Origin: Lucinisca nassula | Lineage: Eukaryota > Mollusca > Bivalvia > Lucinida > Lucinidae | Direction of reading: 5' to 3' | DNA: 64,000 bases | Assembly: GCA_963580285.1 (NCBI GenBank) | Contig: OY757016.1 | Coordinates: forward strand, 39,509,124 to 39,573,123 | In this document: positions 45,084 through 56,285 of the stretch, one piece after another | How the letters are laid out: each line of letters starts with the position of its first letter | Numbering within the stretch: the stretch's first letter is position 1 | Program-made: the position numbers and the translations under genes | The notes under the pieces: generated by a model | Databases searched by the model: none | Told to the model about the DNA's origin: nothing | Seen by the model: only the letters and a program-made list of their open reading frames with translations

Positions 45084-45625
45084 CTGTGACAAATGAAAAC
45101 TTAAGTCATAGAAGTACCTTTTTCCTGTGAAAAATGTAAAGACTACCACAGAATGTATCTTTCTCCTGTGACAAATGTAAGGAGAAAGACGTAGAATGTA
45201 TGTTTCTCCTGTGACAAAAAAGGAATAAGTCATAGAATCAACTTTCTCTTGTAACTAAAGCAAGGAATAAGTCATAGAATGTTTCTTTCTTCTGTGACAA
45301 ATGAAAGTCATAAAATACATCTTTATCCTGTGATAAATATAAGGAAAAAGTCATAGAGTGTATCTCGCCTGTGCAAGGAAAAAAAATCACAATCATTCTC
45401 TGGAGGCAAATGTATGGAATAAATCATAGAATGTAACATTCTCATGTGACAAATGTAGGGAATCAGTCATAAAATGTACCTTTCTCTTGTGATAAATGTA
45501 GGAAATAAGCCATAGAACAAAGTAAATGAGTAAAGCGTAAGTCACAGAATGTATCTTTCTCCTGTGACAAAGTAAGGAATGAGTGATAGAATGATTGTAT
45601 CTTTCTCCTGTAACTAAAGTAAAGA
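45084..45625 (-). repeat. Array of about twelve ~43-base units carrying the e4 acceptor junction
   Basis: On the minus strand units contain tttgtcacaggagaaagata, identical across the AG to the e4 acceptor and first exon bases, joined to cattctatgacttattc. Some copies have lost the AG. All lie upstream of the true acceptor in the transcript. Confidence 0.88.
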
Positions 45626-45784
45626 ATGTGATTCATGGTAGTATTAATCTATACATGACCATTTTGTTATGTATTTTATTTTGACTCACTGTTGAGCTAG
45701 AAAGCCTCCATGTGAATCAATTTGTTATTGTTTGATACTGCACAGGAACTGAGGGTGGGAGTTGAGGTTTCATAAACTTTGGAG

Positions 45785-45810
45785 TTAAAGCCCCCCCCCC
45801 CCCCACAACA
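45785..45810. repeat. C run
   Basis: About 15 C in a row followed by CA repeats. Confidence 0.9.
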
Positions 45811-46139
45811 CACACACTCCAGTAGTTTTCCTACTGACCTTACCTAGGCAGTCGTTCTTTTGCAGTGTCTTATTTGTTTATTGGCTTTGTGTGGTTGGTT
45901 CATGTATCATCTGTTTTTGTGTGTGCCTCCATTTCTCTTACTTTCCTTAGGTGACTTGAGACGGCTGCTTTCTTTGATTGTGGCCTTTCCTGGGTGACAT
46001 TTTCTCACTAGTTTACATATGAGACAGATTATAGGGTTACTAAAAGCCTGTCTTTTGTCAATGCATCAGTAATGTCAAGCCTTATTTTCACAGAAAATAC
46101 ACTTTGAAAATGTTGTCTGTTAGTGATGACTGCCAGTCA

Positions 46140-46210
46140 ATTTGTTTGTTTTTTTGTTTGTATTGGGGTTTAACGGCCCAGTCAACACCATTTAGGTCAT
46201 TTTTTAGCTA
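46140..46210 (-). mobile_element. SINE tail fragment
   Basis: (gttt)n, ttggggtttaacggcccagt and caacaccatttaggtcattt; the rest is missing. Confidence 0.6.
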
Positions 46211-46299
46211 ATCGGTTAACTTATCCACTGCAGTCAAAGAATTAAGCTTAGAAAACAAAATCATTTTTATACTGTCTCTTTTTTTAAACCACAAACACA

Positions 46300-46350
46300 G
46301 AAAAAGAATATTTGTGACTCGTCACGCGAAAAGGGACCTTCTGGGAAATT
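46300..46350. repeat. Terminal sequence shared with 52815-52865 in inverse
   Basis: cacgcgaaaagggaccttct is repeated in inverse as agaaggtcccttttcgcgtg at 52834. The two may be ends of two copies of one MITE family; other ends are unresolved. Confidence 0.6.
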
Positions 46351-46634
46351 ACATCATTTAGCGTAAATGACGTCCGTCATTTAGCGTAAATGACATCCGA
46401 AAACTATGTTCACGTTAACGTCATTTGCTGACAATTTGATTACGCTGTGTCTTAATTGGACTTAAAATTCACCTTACATTCCTGGCGACACGAGCTTTTT
46501 TCAAGCCCTTTAAACTGTTCTGACTTTTCACTGTTCCTATTCGAGTTTCGTCCCTTGTAAATAAACGGTAAACGCCATAGTTTTACCTCCGCATACGTGA
46601 CAGCTGTTACCTGAAAATTATTTTCTGAACTTAC

Positions 46635-46736
46635 GCCGCAGACGGTGGATGGACTGAATTTAACAGCGTTTACAGTTAATATGTCTGGTCCGGGTAACAT
46701 TTTTTTCATCTGGGTAAGGCCAAATGCCAGGCCCAC
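46635..46736 (-). CDS. Candidate first exon of an unidentified small gene (weak)
   Basis: The minus strand starts at 46736 or 46709 and encodes MKKMLPGPDILTVNAVKFSP followed by STVCG, then a canonical donor GTAAGT at 46634. Upstream on the same strand are CCAAT (aaccaatgg near 46762) and TGACGT motifs, so it looks promoter-like and has more CpG than its surroundings. I do not recognise the peptide and did not find a second exon, so chance is quite possible. Confidence 0.2.
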
Positions 46737-46759
46737 TAGGTACGATTCTCTTCGATATC

Positions 46760-47215
46760 AACCATTGGTTAAAGTACAATGCGATAAGGTCATCCGGTTC
46801 AAAGACAGTTGGTGTTGGTGACGTCTAACTGCTACGTCACAAGTTAATCAATATACATGTATTATTATTATAGGATTTATAGTAAACTGTTAGTGCAAGC
46901 CACAGACACCAGCACTAGGCGATTGGTTCTTTGTCTGTTAGTATGCGTCTGTCTCCGCCCAAGCAAGTCTGAACTATATATATTTCAAAACTCCCTTCCA
47001 ATATATTTTAAAACTCCCTCATAATGCCATCTGTTTGATATTTTCTCCCAACAGTTATTCAACCAAGTTAAAAACGAACTTGATGAGGCTGAGCTTACCG
47101 GCGACCGAGACTGAGTAATCAAGAGTAATCGATTCTGAAAATTCAGTTAAATACAATGATCTGAATCTCCACTGTGAAACCTGACGGGGGAAAAAATGCT
47201 GTTGTCCAGTTTCGG
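46760..47215. other. Intron stretch without recognised repeats
   Basis: Contains CRE-like TGACGT words at 46815-46840 and otherwise ordinary AT-rich sequence. Confidence 0.4.
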
Positions 47216-47217
47216 CA

Positions 47218-47505
47218 GTTTGTTTGTTTGATATGATGTTTAACGTCCCTGTCAACACTATATAGGTCATTTTGGAGACGTTGCATCCAATTTAATGGGC
47301 TTTTTACTCGACATTGAGATGAAATGACATCCCAAGCCCTGTTGCCCAATGTAACAAATAGGGTTTATAAGCATGGAGGGTCCGACTCGCACCGATTTGC
47401 CTGGACAGGCTTAGATCCTCTGAGCGGTTTACAGCACTCGTGTGAGGTGCGTGGAAGCATCATGCAGCCCATTTATTTCTTAAAGCCCCAATTGGCGGGG
47501 GTCAT
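47218..47505 (-). mobile_element. SINE family F copy, minus orientation
   Basis: tttgatatgatgtttaacgt at the tail side, head aagccccaattggcgggggt at the right, with a short deletion around 47440. Confidence 0.87.
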
Positions 47506-47584
47506 TACTGTTGTCCAGTACCATTGTAAGAGAACAAAAATGTGTAGACACTGAGTTGTCGTTTATGATTGCCATACCACAGAT

Positions 47585-47622
47585 TGGTGTGTGTGTGTGT
47601 CGGGGGGGGGGGGGGGGGGGTT
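47585..47622. repeat. GT then G run
   Basis: (gt)n followed by about 18 consecutive G; G-quadruplex potential. Likely unstable in assembly. Confidence 0.9.
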
Positions 47623-47699
47623 ACGTCACACCAGCATCTGAGGTCGTACGCTGACGGGACCTCGGTTTAAAGGCCAAAAATCTGGAGATGAGGTCCAAA

Positions 47700-48010
47700 T
47701 TGGTTTTGTGCGTCTGTTTGAATTGAGGTTTAACATCCCCGTCAACACAATATAGGACATTTTGGTGACGTTGCTACCACTTTTGTGGGGCTTGTACCCG
47801 ACATTGGGATGAAATGACATCTCAAGCCCTGCCGCTCAATGAAACCAAAATGCTTATATGCATTGGACGGTCTGAGTCACACCACTTTGCCTGGGCAGGC
47901 TTAGTCCTTCCAAGTGGTGTACCAGTAATCATGTGCGGTCAGTTTCAGCTCTGCATGGAAGTATCATGCAGCCCAGTCTATTTTTCCAAGCCCCGATGTG
48001 CGGGGGCGAG
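47700..48010 (-). mobile_element. SINE family F copy, minus orientation
   Basis: Tail gaattgaggtttaacatccc; head aagccccgatgtgcgggggc. Confidence 0.87.
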
Positions 48011-48204
48011 GTCCCAATCGGTGCACCGCTATATTGAATAGTTCTATTCGTTGGTTAGCAGGAGTAATTTTATAGTGATGCCAACTTGGGAAACTCTATT
48101 GTGACAATTGAAAAATGAAAGGTTTTGGAGAAGTATTCATGGAAATTTATAAATTGACGGCATCGGAACCTGCCGGTGTGGTTTACATTAGACGGTACCA
48201 GTTT

Positions 48205-48475
48205 CTCCAGGGCGATGCAGATCAGTGGTTAGCACACTTGCCTTTGATGTGCGAGGCATCCGGTACGATTCGTGTCAGTGGTAATAAAATTGCAGTGTCC
48301 GAACATGCTCCACTGGCATCATTTGCAGGGATGAATACACCAAAGTGCGCCGTCCTTCTGATCGGGACGTTAATTGGAATCCTATATGCAGAGGGAATCA
48401 TCTCCTGTGCTGGTTAAAAATCCCTCCTACCGTATAGATAATGGATGGATGGATAGATAGATAGATAATCAAAAT
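48205..48475 (+). mobile_element. tRNA-derived SINE family H copy
   Basis: tagcacacttgcctttgatg and a diverged B box, then gtccgaacatgctccactgg and catttgcagggatgaatac; tail gggacgttaattggaatcct and (gata)n. The second copy is at 61555-61770. Confidence 0.78.
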
Positions 48476-49255
48476 TGTAAAGGATCAGGATAAGTTCCAG
48501 GAACTGATCACAAATTAACCGGCAATGATTCCGCCACCTTGTCTCAACGCTGAAAGACGAGAAGCCAACCAATGTTAATGAGACAACAATAATATATTTT
48601 CCCTGAACCCTTGGGGCCAAACTACATTATATGAAACAGAAATAAACAATCTATGAGCTCTAGTTGTGATCAGAATAAAGCATTACAGTATGCGCATGTG
48701 TCTTTGCACGCTGCATTGTATGTAACCTTTTTCACATGGGACTTTTAATAGTTAAAACTTTGAAATGTAACCTTCCATTTATGTATTTAGATTTATTTTT
48801 CATTTTTCTTTTTTTTTTCTCTCTCTCTTTTGGTCAGTTGAAAAAAAAATTCCCATGTTACCCATTTCAAAGCATTTAGCAACTCGATTCAACAACACAC
48901 ACTACGGCGAGAATATGGGTTTTGTTTTAAAGAAGTTCGCCATTAAATTTTGTTGCACAACTTGAAGTATTCTGCATAAAAGACAAATTAATCATGTGCG
49001 CACCGTGTGAAAGTGCATGCTTTCAAATCTCAAAAAGGTGATGAGAATGTGTAAGGTCAAGTGTGCTGTTTGAACCGCCTCATTTGGGCGTTTTCTAATG
49101 AGTATCCAGAACATATGTATTGGATTAGTACTATACGAAAACTGAAAAATACTATACAAACTGAAAACCCCAGTTTTTTCTTTCTTTTCTTATTTCATTA
49201 TGTGTTTATTTATTTATTGTTTGTTTGTTTAGCGACCCTTTCAATATTTTTTTCA
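48476..49255. other. Intron stretch with little structure
   Basis: One diverged family B core is possible near 49070-49110 (gaaccgcctcatttgggcg). Nothing else is named. Confidence 0.4.
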
Positions 49256-49627
49256 CTTATTTCAAGCCGATCGTTAATCAGATGTGGGCAGAAACCACAG
49301 TACCGAGAAAAAAGACCTTCCATTGCAGAACATGGTGTCTCCCGTTTGACCAGAGCAAGGCTCGAACCTTAGCGGTGAATGGTGTGTTCGTATCTCATGA
49401 GTCTCGTCGCGAGCAAATCGGTCTTTGATACCAGTTTCCAACCAGATATATGCAAGACAACAGTCTGCTCAGTGTCAATAGCCTTAAATGATCTGAATTC
49501 TGTCATAGAGCCACGATCACAAAAGCTTGCACTATATGCGCTCATCAGTCTATGCTGATGTGCAGGCTGTTCTTCGCGTTTGTTCACACATGCAAATAGA
49601 CGGATTTCTTGCTCATATAATGTGTAA

Positions 49628-51992
49628 ACAAGAGGGCCATGATGGCCCTGGATCGCTCACCTGATCCTATTGTACAAACGGAATTGTGGGATATATATGG
49701 TGGAGTGGAGGGTTTGAGCAATTTTGGTTGGACCCGAAGACCATCTCTGTGAAATTAATTCAAAATCAGTCTGCCTGTTTAGGAGTAGAAGTCATTTTGA
49801 GAAGTAGAAGCCATTTTTGATGAAATGACATCTCAAGCCCTGCTGCCCAATGAAACCAATGGAGTTTAAATGTATTGATTGTTCCACTTGCACCACTTTG
49901 CCTAGACAGGCTAAAACCTTCAAAGTGGTTTACCAATATTCCTGTAGAAGCACCTTGCAGCCAAGGTGGGTGGGGGCCAAAACTTTCAAAAGACATCTGT
50001 CTCTAAAAGGAAGCAATTTTATAGGAATGTTCTATGAGTGACCCTCTAACAATATTGCTAAAAATATTTTGCTTAACTGAACATGATGGCCACCACAGCT
50101 AAAAACCTCAAACCTCATTCCTGTCAAATAATTTCATAATCAATCCACTGGTTAAGGAGAAGAAGTTGTTTAAAGGTTTTGTTCACCAGAGCGGCATAGT
50201 TTGAGCAATTTTGGTGGAGGGTCACCCAAGGAACATTCCTGTCAAGTAATTTCAAAATCCATCCACTGGTTAAGGAGAAGAAGTCGTTTAAAGGTTTTTC
50301 TATTTTTAGCTCTGGCAGCCATCTTGTTCACCAGAGCAGAATGGTTTGAGCACTTTTGTAGAGGGTCACCCAAGGAACATTCCTGTGAAGTTATTTCAAA
50401 ATCCATCCACGGGTAAAGGAGAAGAAGTTGTTTAAAGTTTTTTTCTATTTTTAGCTCTGGTGGCCATTTTATTCAACCGAGCAGAACGGTTTGAGCAATT
50501 GTGGTAGAGTGTCACCGAACGAACATTCCTGTGAAATAATTTCAAAATCCATCCACTTGTTAAGGAGAAGTCATTTAAAGGTTTTTCTATTTTTAGCTCT
50601 GGCGGCCATTTTGTTGACCTGTTTGTTGGAACGGTTTGAGCAAATTTGGTAGAGGGTCACCCAAGGAACATTCTGGTGAAATAATTTCAAAATCCATCCA
50701 CTGGTTAAGGAGAAAAGTGCGTTTAAAGGTTATTCTATTTTTAGCTCTGGCGGCCATTTTGTTAACCCGAGCTGAACAGTTTGAGCAATTTTGGTGGAGG
50801 GCCACCCAAGGAACATTCCTGTTAAGTGATTTCAAAATCCATCCGCTGGTAAAGGAGAAGAAGTCGTTTAAAGGTTTTTCTATTTTAAGCTCTGGCGGCC
50901 ATTTTGTTTACCCGAGCGGAACAGTATGAGCAATTTTGGTAGAGGGTCACCAAACAAACATTCCTGTGAAATAATTTCAAAATCCATCCACTGGTTATGG
51001 AGAAGAAGTCGTTTAAAGGTTTTTCTATTTTTAGCTCTGGTGGCCATTTTGTTCACCCGAGGGGAACAGCATGAGCAATTTTTGTAGAGGTTTGCCAAAG
51101 GAACATTCCTGTGAAATTTCAAAATCCATCCACTGTTTAAGGAGTAGAAGATGTTTAAAGGTTTTTCTATTTTTAGCTCTGGTGGCCATTTTGTTCACCC
51201 GAGCGGAACTGTTTGAGCAATTTTGGTAGAGGATCCCCCAAGGAACATTCCAGTGAAATAATTTCAAACTCCATCCACTGGATAAGGAGAAAAAGTCGTT
51301 TAAAGCTTTTTCTATTTTTAGCTCTGGCGGCCATTTTGTTCACCCGAGCAGAATGGTTTGGGCAATTTTGGTAGAGGGTCACCGAAGGAACATTCCTGTG
51401 AAGTAATTTCAAAATCCATCCACTAGTTAAGGAGAAAAAGTCGTTTAAAGCTTTTTCTATTTTTAGCTCTGGCGGCCATTTTGTTCACCCGAGCGGAACG
51501 GTTTGAGCAATTCTGGTAGAGGGTCACCCAAGGAACTTTCCTGTCAAGTAATTTCGAAATCCATCCATTGGTTAAGGAGAAGAAGTTGTTAAAAGGTTTT
51601 TCTATTTTTAGCTCTGGGGGCCATTTTGTTCACCCGAGCTGAACGGTTTGAGCAATTTTGGTAGAGGGTCATCCAAGGAACATTCCTGTGAAACAATTTC
51701 AAAATCCATCCACTGGTTAAGCAGGAGAAGTTGTTTAAATAATTTTCTATTTTTAGCTCTGGCAACCATCTTGTTCACCCGAGCGGAACACTATGAGCAA
51801 TTTTGGTAGAGGATCACCCAAGGAGCATTCCTGTGAAATTAGATCAAAATCTGTCCAGCAGTTTTGGAGGAGAAGTTGTTTAAAGCAAAAGTTGACGACG
51901 GACGGATGCACGCACGCACGCACGGACGACGGACGACGGACAAAGACTGATCCCAAAAGCTCACCTTGAGCACTTCGTGCTCAGGTGAGCTA
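49628..51992. mobile_element. Composite element C3 with about sixteen ~115-base units and a hairpin end
   Basis: It starts with the same 40 bases as C1 (agggccatgatggccctgga). Units contain tttttagctctggcggccat, tttgttcacccgagcggaac and atttcaaaatccatccactg. It ends in a GACGGACG-type simple repeat and the hairpin gctcaccttgagcacttcgt, gctcaggtgagc. A SINE F piece is inserted at 49815-49982. Confidence 0.82.
49815..49982 (-). mobile_element. SINE family F fragment
   Basis: gatgaaatgacatctcaagc to aaggtgggtgggggccaaaa; the tail is missing. Confidence 0.75.
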
Positions 51993-52094
51993 AAAACCTG
52001 TTTTGATCTTCCTCTCGCAATCGTTACAACTAAACAGTTTCGGACGACGACAATATGCCAGATTTCTCAAAGAAATGCTTAATAATGAAACAGT

Positions 52095-52560
52095 GTTAAG
52101 GAAATAAATAGAGAATACCAGGTTCGTGTCTTTTGATATCAAGTTTATCAGGCATACATGCGTTCTCGAAGCCGAGCCTGATAAACTTGATATCAAATAA
52201 GTAAGTAACGACTTTATTTATTTTTTTTTTTTAAGAGGGTAACTCAATTGGCGAACACGAATCTGGTATTCTATTTATCAGTTTATCCCATACAGTCTTA
52301 AATTAACAATTCACGATCAGATATTGTTGATCCTCAGTGCATCCGAGCATTCTAGCGGTCGCTATATTTTGTATCAGCTGACCATATTTTCCTATGATAT
52401 TTTTTTCAGGTAATTTTTTCAATTTTCCCAGGAACAATAACATTTTTTTCATTTTCCAGTAATTCGTAATAGTGCAATGTAACGTTGACGTGATAAAGCT
52501 CTCTTGTCCTGAGATAGCATATCTTTATTAGGTCAACGCGTTACAATGCAATATATATTG
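52095..52560. mobile_element. Palindromic MITE family P, inverted copy of 33235-33680
   Basis: gaataccaggttcgtgtctt and tgatatcaagtttatcaggc with complementary arm. The far end reads taggtcaacgcgttacaatg. The loop differs from the first copy. Confidence 0.82.
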
Positions 52561-52924
52561 GGGGTAACTGATAAATGTTTTACTGTATTGAAATGCCTTT
52601 ATCAGATGTTTCCTTGCATTATTACCTGCGACTTTACCTTTAACAGTTTGTTGACGTAACCCATGACGTCGAATTGGTATTCTGTGACGTGGTTGCGTTT
52701 AGGGTACCTATGTTTAAATCATTGTAAATCTGACACCTTTAGGAGTATTTTATTCATTTTGGTGTCAAATTGTTTCTCAAATACCGTTATATCTGAAAAC
52801 AGTTACAACTCATTTTCGCCAAAAATCCCCAGAAGGTCCCTTTTCGCGTGACGGGTCACATTTATGAACAGAATTTAACACACAAGACCCTTATTAAAAC
52901 AACTGCATGCATTAGTTCCCTAAA

Positions 52925-53150
52925 ACATCACATGACCAAGTCCGTGAAATTACCATCCCCCTAAACCCCACTTTCTATAGAGAAAACTGGGGTTTATAGG
53001 GGTAAACATTATTTTTCTTATTTCTGCTGTAAGTTATAGGTTGTTGTAGTATAGATAAGAAAAATATCACACATTTTCATCAGAAAAGTAGCCAATATGG
53101 AGGTGTGAAAAAATGCTCTATGTCACATGGATGTTTTATAGTATTAAATG
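52925..53150. mobile_element. MITE family B copy without its hairpin
   Basis: acatcacatgaccaagtccg at the left; ggttgttgtagtatagataa shows the hairpin collapsed to a remnant; right flank gcacttttt-type sequence diverges. Confidence 0.72.
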
Positions 53151-53369
53151 ATTTGGATGTAAATAAGAATTTTCCCCAATAAAGAATCCCAAAAAGGTGT
53201 AGTATTACAAAATACCTTTATCAGAATTTTAAGACTGATTCAATTTTTTGTGTGTGCAAATCTGATTTGATGACGTTCTTTACATTGGAGCAAGTAGAAT
53301 ACCATTGTTTTTGCCTCTGAAAAATGGCAGATTTCAGCAGAAATGATATCATATGGATGTTATCAATAG

Positions 53370-53519
53370 AAATTAAAACAAGAATTCAGCCGAAGGCTAT
53401 GTTGCACCGGTGGGGACTCTTACATTAGGGTGAAAGTTAGGGTGGTCGCCAATGTTGATGGCTTGACTAACGGACGGAAAGTTCAGCTCCTATGCCGCAC
53501 CATGCTTAAAGCAGGCGGG
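53370..53519. repeat. Fragment of the 35-kb tandem family
   Basis: acaagaattcagccgaaggc, attagggtgaaagttagggt and gactaacggacgg; matches the start and units at 35100-35640. Confidence 0.75.
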
Positions 53520-53935
53520 ACTATAAGAATCTTATATGGGTGTGAGGGGTGGATTGAAAAATCCGTCCCGAGGGACACTGTACGGCATCACGAGGCTTGC
53601 CGAGTGATGCCGTACAGTGATCCTGAGGGATGGATTTTTTTCTATCCACCCCTCACACACATATTGGATTCTTTTTCTCGCATACCTTCCATTTCTATTG
53701 CGAATTTTTAATGCTGCTGTCATTTCGGTTACCGACGTCCGCCATTTTGTGATGACACAACAGGAATGTTTAGTGACGTCACGCATGATGACGCCGCGCA
53801 TGAGGTTGTAATCAACCAGTGCATTTATCAAACACGCGATTATAATCGATTTGGGGTCGGAACACCAGGGTCAGAACATAAATTTCTATCCCAGGGTAAA
53901 ATCATGGATTTCCTTGTCTGGTGTGCAAGAAAATA
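53520..53935. mobile_element. MITE family E copy beside the e3 donor
   Basis: ctataagaatcttatatggg at the left; palindrome of gtgaggggtggattgaaaaa and complement around aggcttgccg; TGACGT words; right end gtctggtgtgcaagaaa. The reelin e3 donor is at 53942. Confidence 0.85.
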
Positions 53936-53942
53936 AATTTAC

Positions 53943-54131
53943 CTCCATTTCTGCTGAACTCCAGTGCATTCCCCTTTGAGCCACAGGTTATCCTCGGCAC
54001 AGCACTCTCTGTCTGAAACCAGGTGAACATGTCGGGCATCATGCCAGTGAACTTGTCTTGGAAACCATCGAGATTAGTGTCGTTAACAGCAATAGCAACA
54101 CTGTCCAATCCCCACTCTGATCTCTTCATAC
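53943..54131 (-). CDS. RELN: Reelin exon e3: repeat boundary
   Basis: This 189-base exon (acceptor ctcttccag, donor GTAAAT) reads KRSEWGLDSVAIAVNDTN. WGLDSVAI is a divergent form of the WAxDNxxIG motif that closes sub-repeat B. It then enters the next repeat with FQDKFTGMMPDMFTWF and a cysteine strand PRITCGSKGNALEFSRNG. The donor lies about 7 to 10 bases from the end of a palindromic MITE (53520-53935). NDT may be an N-glycosylation site. Confidence 0.93.
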
Positions 54132-54184
54132 CTGGAAGAGAAAAAAAAAATCATATTACTAAATGAGCAGACCTTGGTGGCCAT

Positions 54185-54466
54185 CACTAAAACACGCCTA
54201 TATAATTTTGACCCCCTTGAACCCCATTTTTATATAGTAAAACTGGGGTTTACAGGGGTAAGACTTATTTTTCTTATTTCTTCTCATAATATAGATTGTG
54301 GTACTTGTTAGGTTAGAACCGCCTCGATGAGGCGGTTCTAACATGTACCGACAATCTATATTTTGAGCAGAAATAGGAAAAATAACACAATTTTTTATCT
54401 TAAAATTGTAGCTTTTTCGGTGGTACAATTTACAATGTATTTGTATAGGCATGTTTTCGTAATGGC
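54185..54466. mobile_element. MITE family B full copy
   Basis: catcactaaaacacgcc at the left and gttttcgtaatg at the right; core hairpin at 54292-54362 with a small ggtta insertion in one arm. Confidence 0.85.
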
Positions 54467-54544
54467 CCAGTCAGATTACCACCCTGAAATAAGCATTTTT
54501 CCTGCAAACTTTGATTTAACTTTGTCTATGTCAGGTAGATATTC

Positions 54545-54780
54545 TTTGAAATAACACCATAAACTCATTATAACACGGTTCATTATAACACTGTTTTGGA
54601 TATAACACGGTTTCAAGATGGATCCCAAAAGGTAAAGTGTATATAGAAAAATGACCATAAAATGGTCATTTTTCTATATAATCTATACATTTTTGTTTGG
54701 ATATAACACGGTTGTTTAACTAACACAGTTTCTGTTTTGGACCCCATTTATAGTGTTATAAAGAGGTTATGTTGTACATC
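54545..54780. mobile_element. Family T element with hairpin of atagaaaaatgaccat
   Basis: ataacacggttcattataac...ggatataacacggtt flank a hairpin tatatagaaaaatgaccata with its complement (54640-54690). Partial copies at 39815, 44345-44470 and 62520-62655. Confidence 0.78.
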
Positions 54781-54851
54781 ATTGTTTATAACATTCTGAA
54801 TTATGTTTTGAAGATTTTCGGGGTCTTTGATACAAATTTACAGGAAACGAT

Positions 54852-55050
54852 CTAAAGCCTTATCCTGCTGATCATGACAAACCTATCTTTGCAAATCTTG
54901 CAGATCCTGATCAGATGGGCATCTGATCAGGATCTACACTCTTTGTCATTCAGGTTATGAATTGAATGAATACATAAAATCAAGTAATTTAATTGGTTGA
55001 CAATCAAAATGGGTGTGGTAAGTTAACTTATTAAGCAGGTCAAAGGTTAA
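54852..55050. mobile_element. MITE family A copy, inverted
   Basis: gccttatcctgctgatcatg at the left; gtgtggtaagttaacttatt and gcaggtcaaaggttaa at the right. The CCAAT-like half is at the right side. Confidence 0.78.
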
Positions 55051-55069
55051 GAATCATATATCATGTTTG

Positions 55070-55370
55070 TATGTTTGTTTGTATGGGAGTTTAATACCCC
55101 AGTCAACACTATTTCAGGTCATTTTTGAGCCGGTCAGTTTACCTGTCCACACTTTAGCTGGGCAGGCTTATACGTAAGAGGTTAACCAATACAGTGCAGA
55201 AACTGACAACTGCCCTTCTTGAATCAGCGGAATGGAGAGAATGACTGTAGAAAAGATTTCATGATCAATCTCCATAAAAGAATGTTGCGGACCCTGGCAG
55301 GTATTGAACCCGCATCCTCCTGATCACCAGTTCGACGCGCACCCGACAGAGCCACCGAGGTCAGCATCAT
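55070..55370 (-). mobile_element. tRNA-derived SINE, minus orientation
   Basis: Tail side tgggagtttaataccccagt; at 55290-55365 the minus strand reads ggtggctctgtcgggtgcgc and atgcgggttcaatacctgcc, A-box and B-box-like. A decayed relative lies at 57085-57200. Confidence 0.7.
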
Positions 55371-55539
55371 ATATCATGTAAGAATAGCAATCATCCATAT
55401 TTCTTCATTGGACTGAAATTTTGCTGGGTCCCTTGGAAGATGCATGGAAGTACAGCCTGTGGCCTCACATTGAAACAACTTCCTCAGATCCTTGGCAAAA
55501 TCAATGCATGGAAAAATATAATTGATCACTAGAAATTCA

Positions 55540-55770
55540 TCATGTTAACAAGTCCATATAATGAACCTGAAAACTTCACTTTATATACAAAGAAAACTAG
55601 GTTTTACAGGGGTAAACATTATTTTTCTTATTTCTGCTCTAAGACATAGGATGTGAGCACTCAGCAGAACCACTTCTATGGGGCTGTTCAAAGTTTGGAG
55701 TATAAATAAGAATCATATTGCAAATTTTCAATGGAAAAATTAATGTTTTGGAGATACCAAAGACTGCAGG
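55540..55770. mobile_element. Decayed MITE family B copy
   Basis: catgttaacaagtccatata, actttatatacaaagaaaac and a broken core at about 55645-55690. Confidence 0.65.
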
Positions 55771-55810
55771 TTGTCACACTTGCATTATAATAATATTCAA
55801 CGACCCTCAC

Positions 55811-56055
55811 CTCCATATCCCAGGGGCTGCCACCATCTAAATATTGTCCTGTCTGTCTTTGCCTCAGGTGGTAACTCCAGAAGAACTCTTTCTAGGGTTC
55901 CATTATACAGCAGGGGTTCCACAAGCTTCAGGGGTTGCCAGGTTATCTCGTTATCCGTGGAGAAATCTACGATGATTCCCTCATTCCGAGACTCTGCCTG
56001 GGTACACTGGTGACTATTGTCTGTGCTTCCAATCTTCAGGACAAATTCTACCATT
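55811..56055 (-). CDS. RELN: Reelin exon e2: sub-repeat B beta-sandwich
   Basis: This 245-base exon (acceptor acttttttag, donor GTGAGG) encodes MVEFVLKIGSTDNSHQC, an Asp-box-like strand STDNEITW, a long LERVLLELPPEAK strand and the hallmark TIFRWWQPLGYGG. The order (entry strand, cysteine, Asp-box, LP strand, FRWWQP) is that of a reelin or BNR sub-repeat. It starts and ends with single-base split codons that match e1 and e3. An unrelated short reading frame on the opposite strand is a shadow. Confidence 0.94.
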
Positions 56056-56082
56056 CTAAAAAGTTTTAAGTATGAGGAACTA

Positions 56083-56285
56083 ACCTTTGTCTTGCTGAAC
56101 CAGGATATGCTCTAAATGTACATTTGCTAACAGAGTACATACAGATCAGATGGCTTCTTCATTGCAAACAGTGTAGATACAGATCAGATGCCTTCTTCAT
56201 TGCAAACAGTGTAGATACAGATCAGATGGCTTCTGAAGAAGCCATCTGATCACTATCTACACTGTTTGACATTCAAATGTGCCAC
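56083..56285. mobile_element. MITE family A, copy with threefold repeated core start
   Basis: gcaaacagtgtagatacaga and tcagatggcttcttcatt recur two to three times before one complete palindrome ending ctatctacactgtttgac. Confidence 0.72.

Noticed and set aside
50593..51412. Frames with NKMAARAKNRK repeats
   Set aside because: Read through the 115-base units of composite element C3; not genes.
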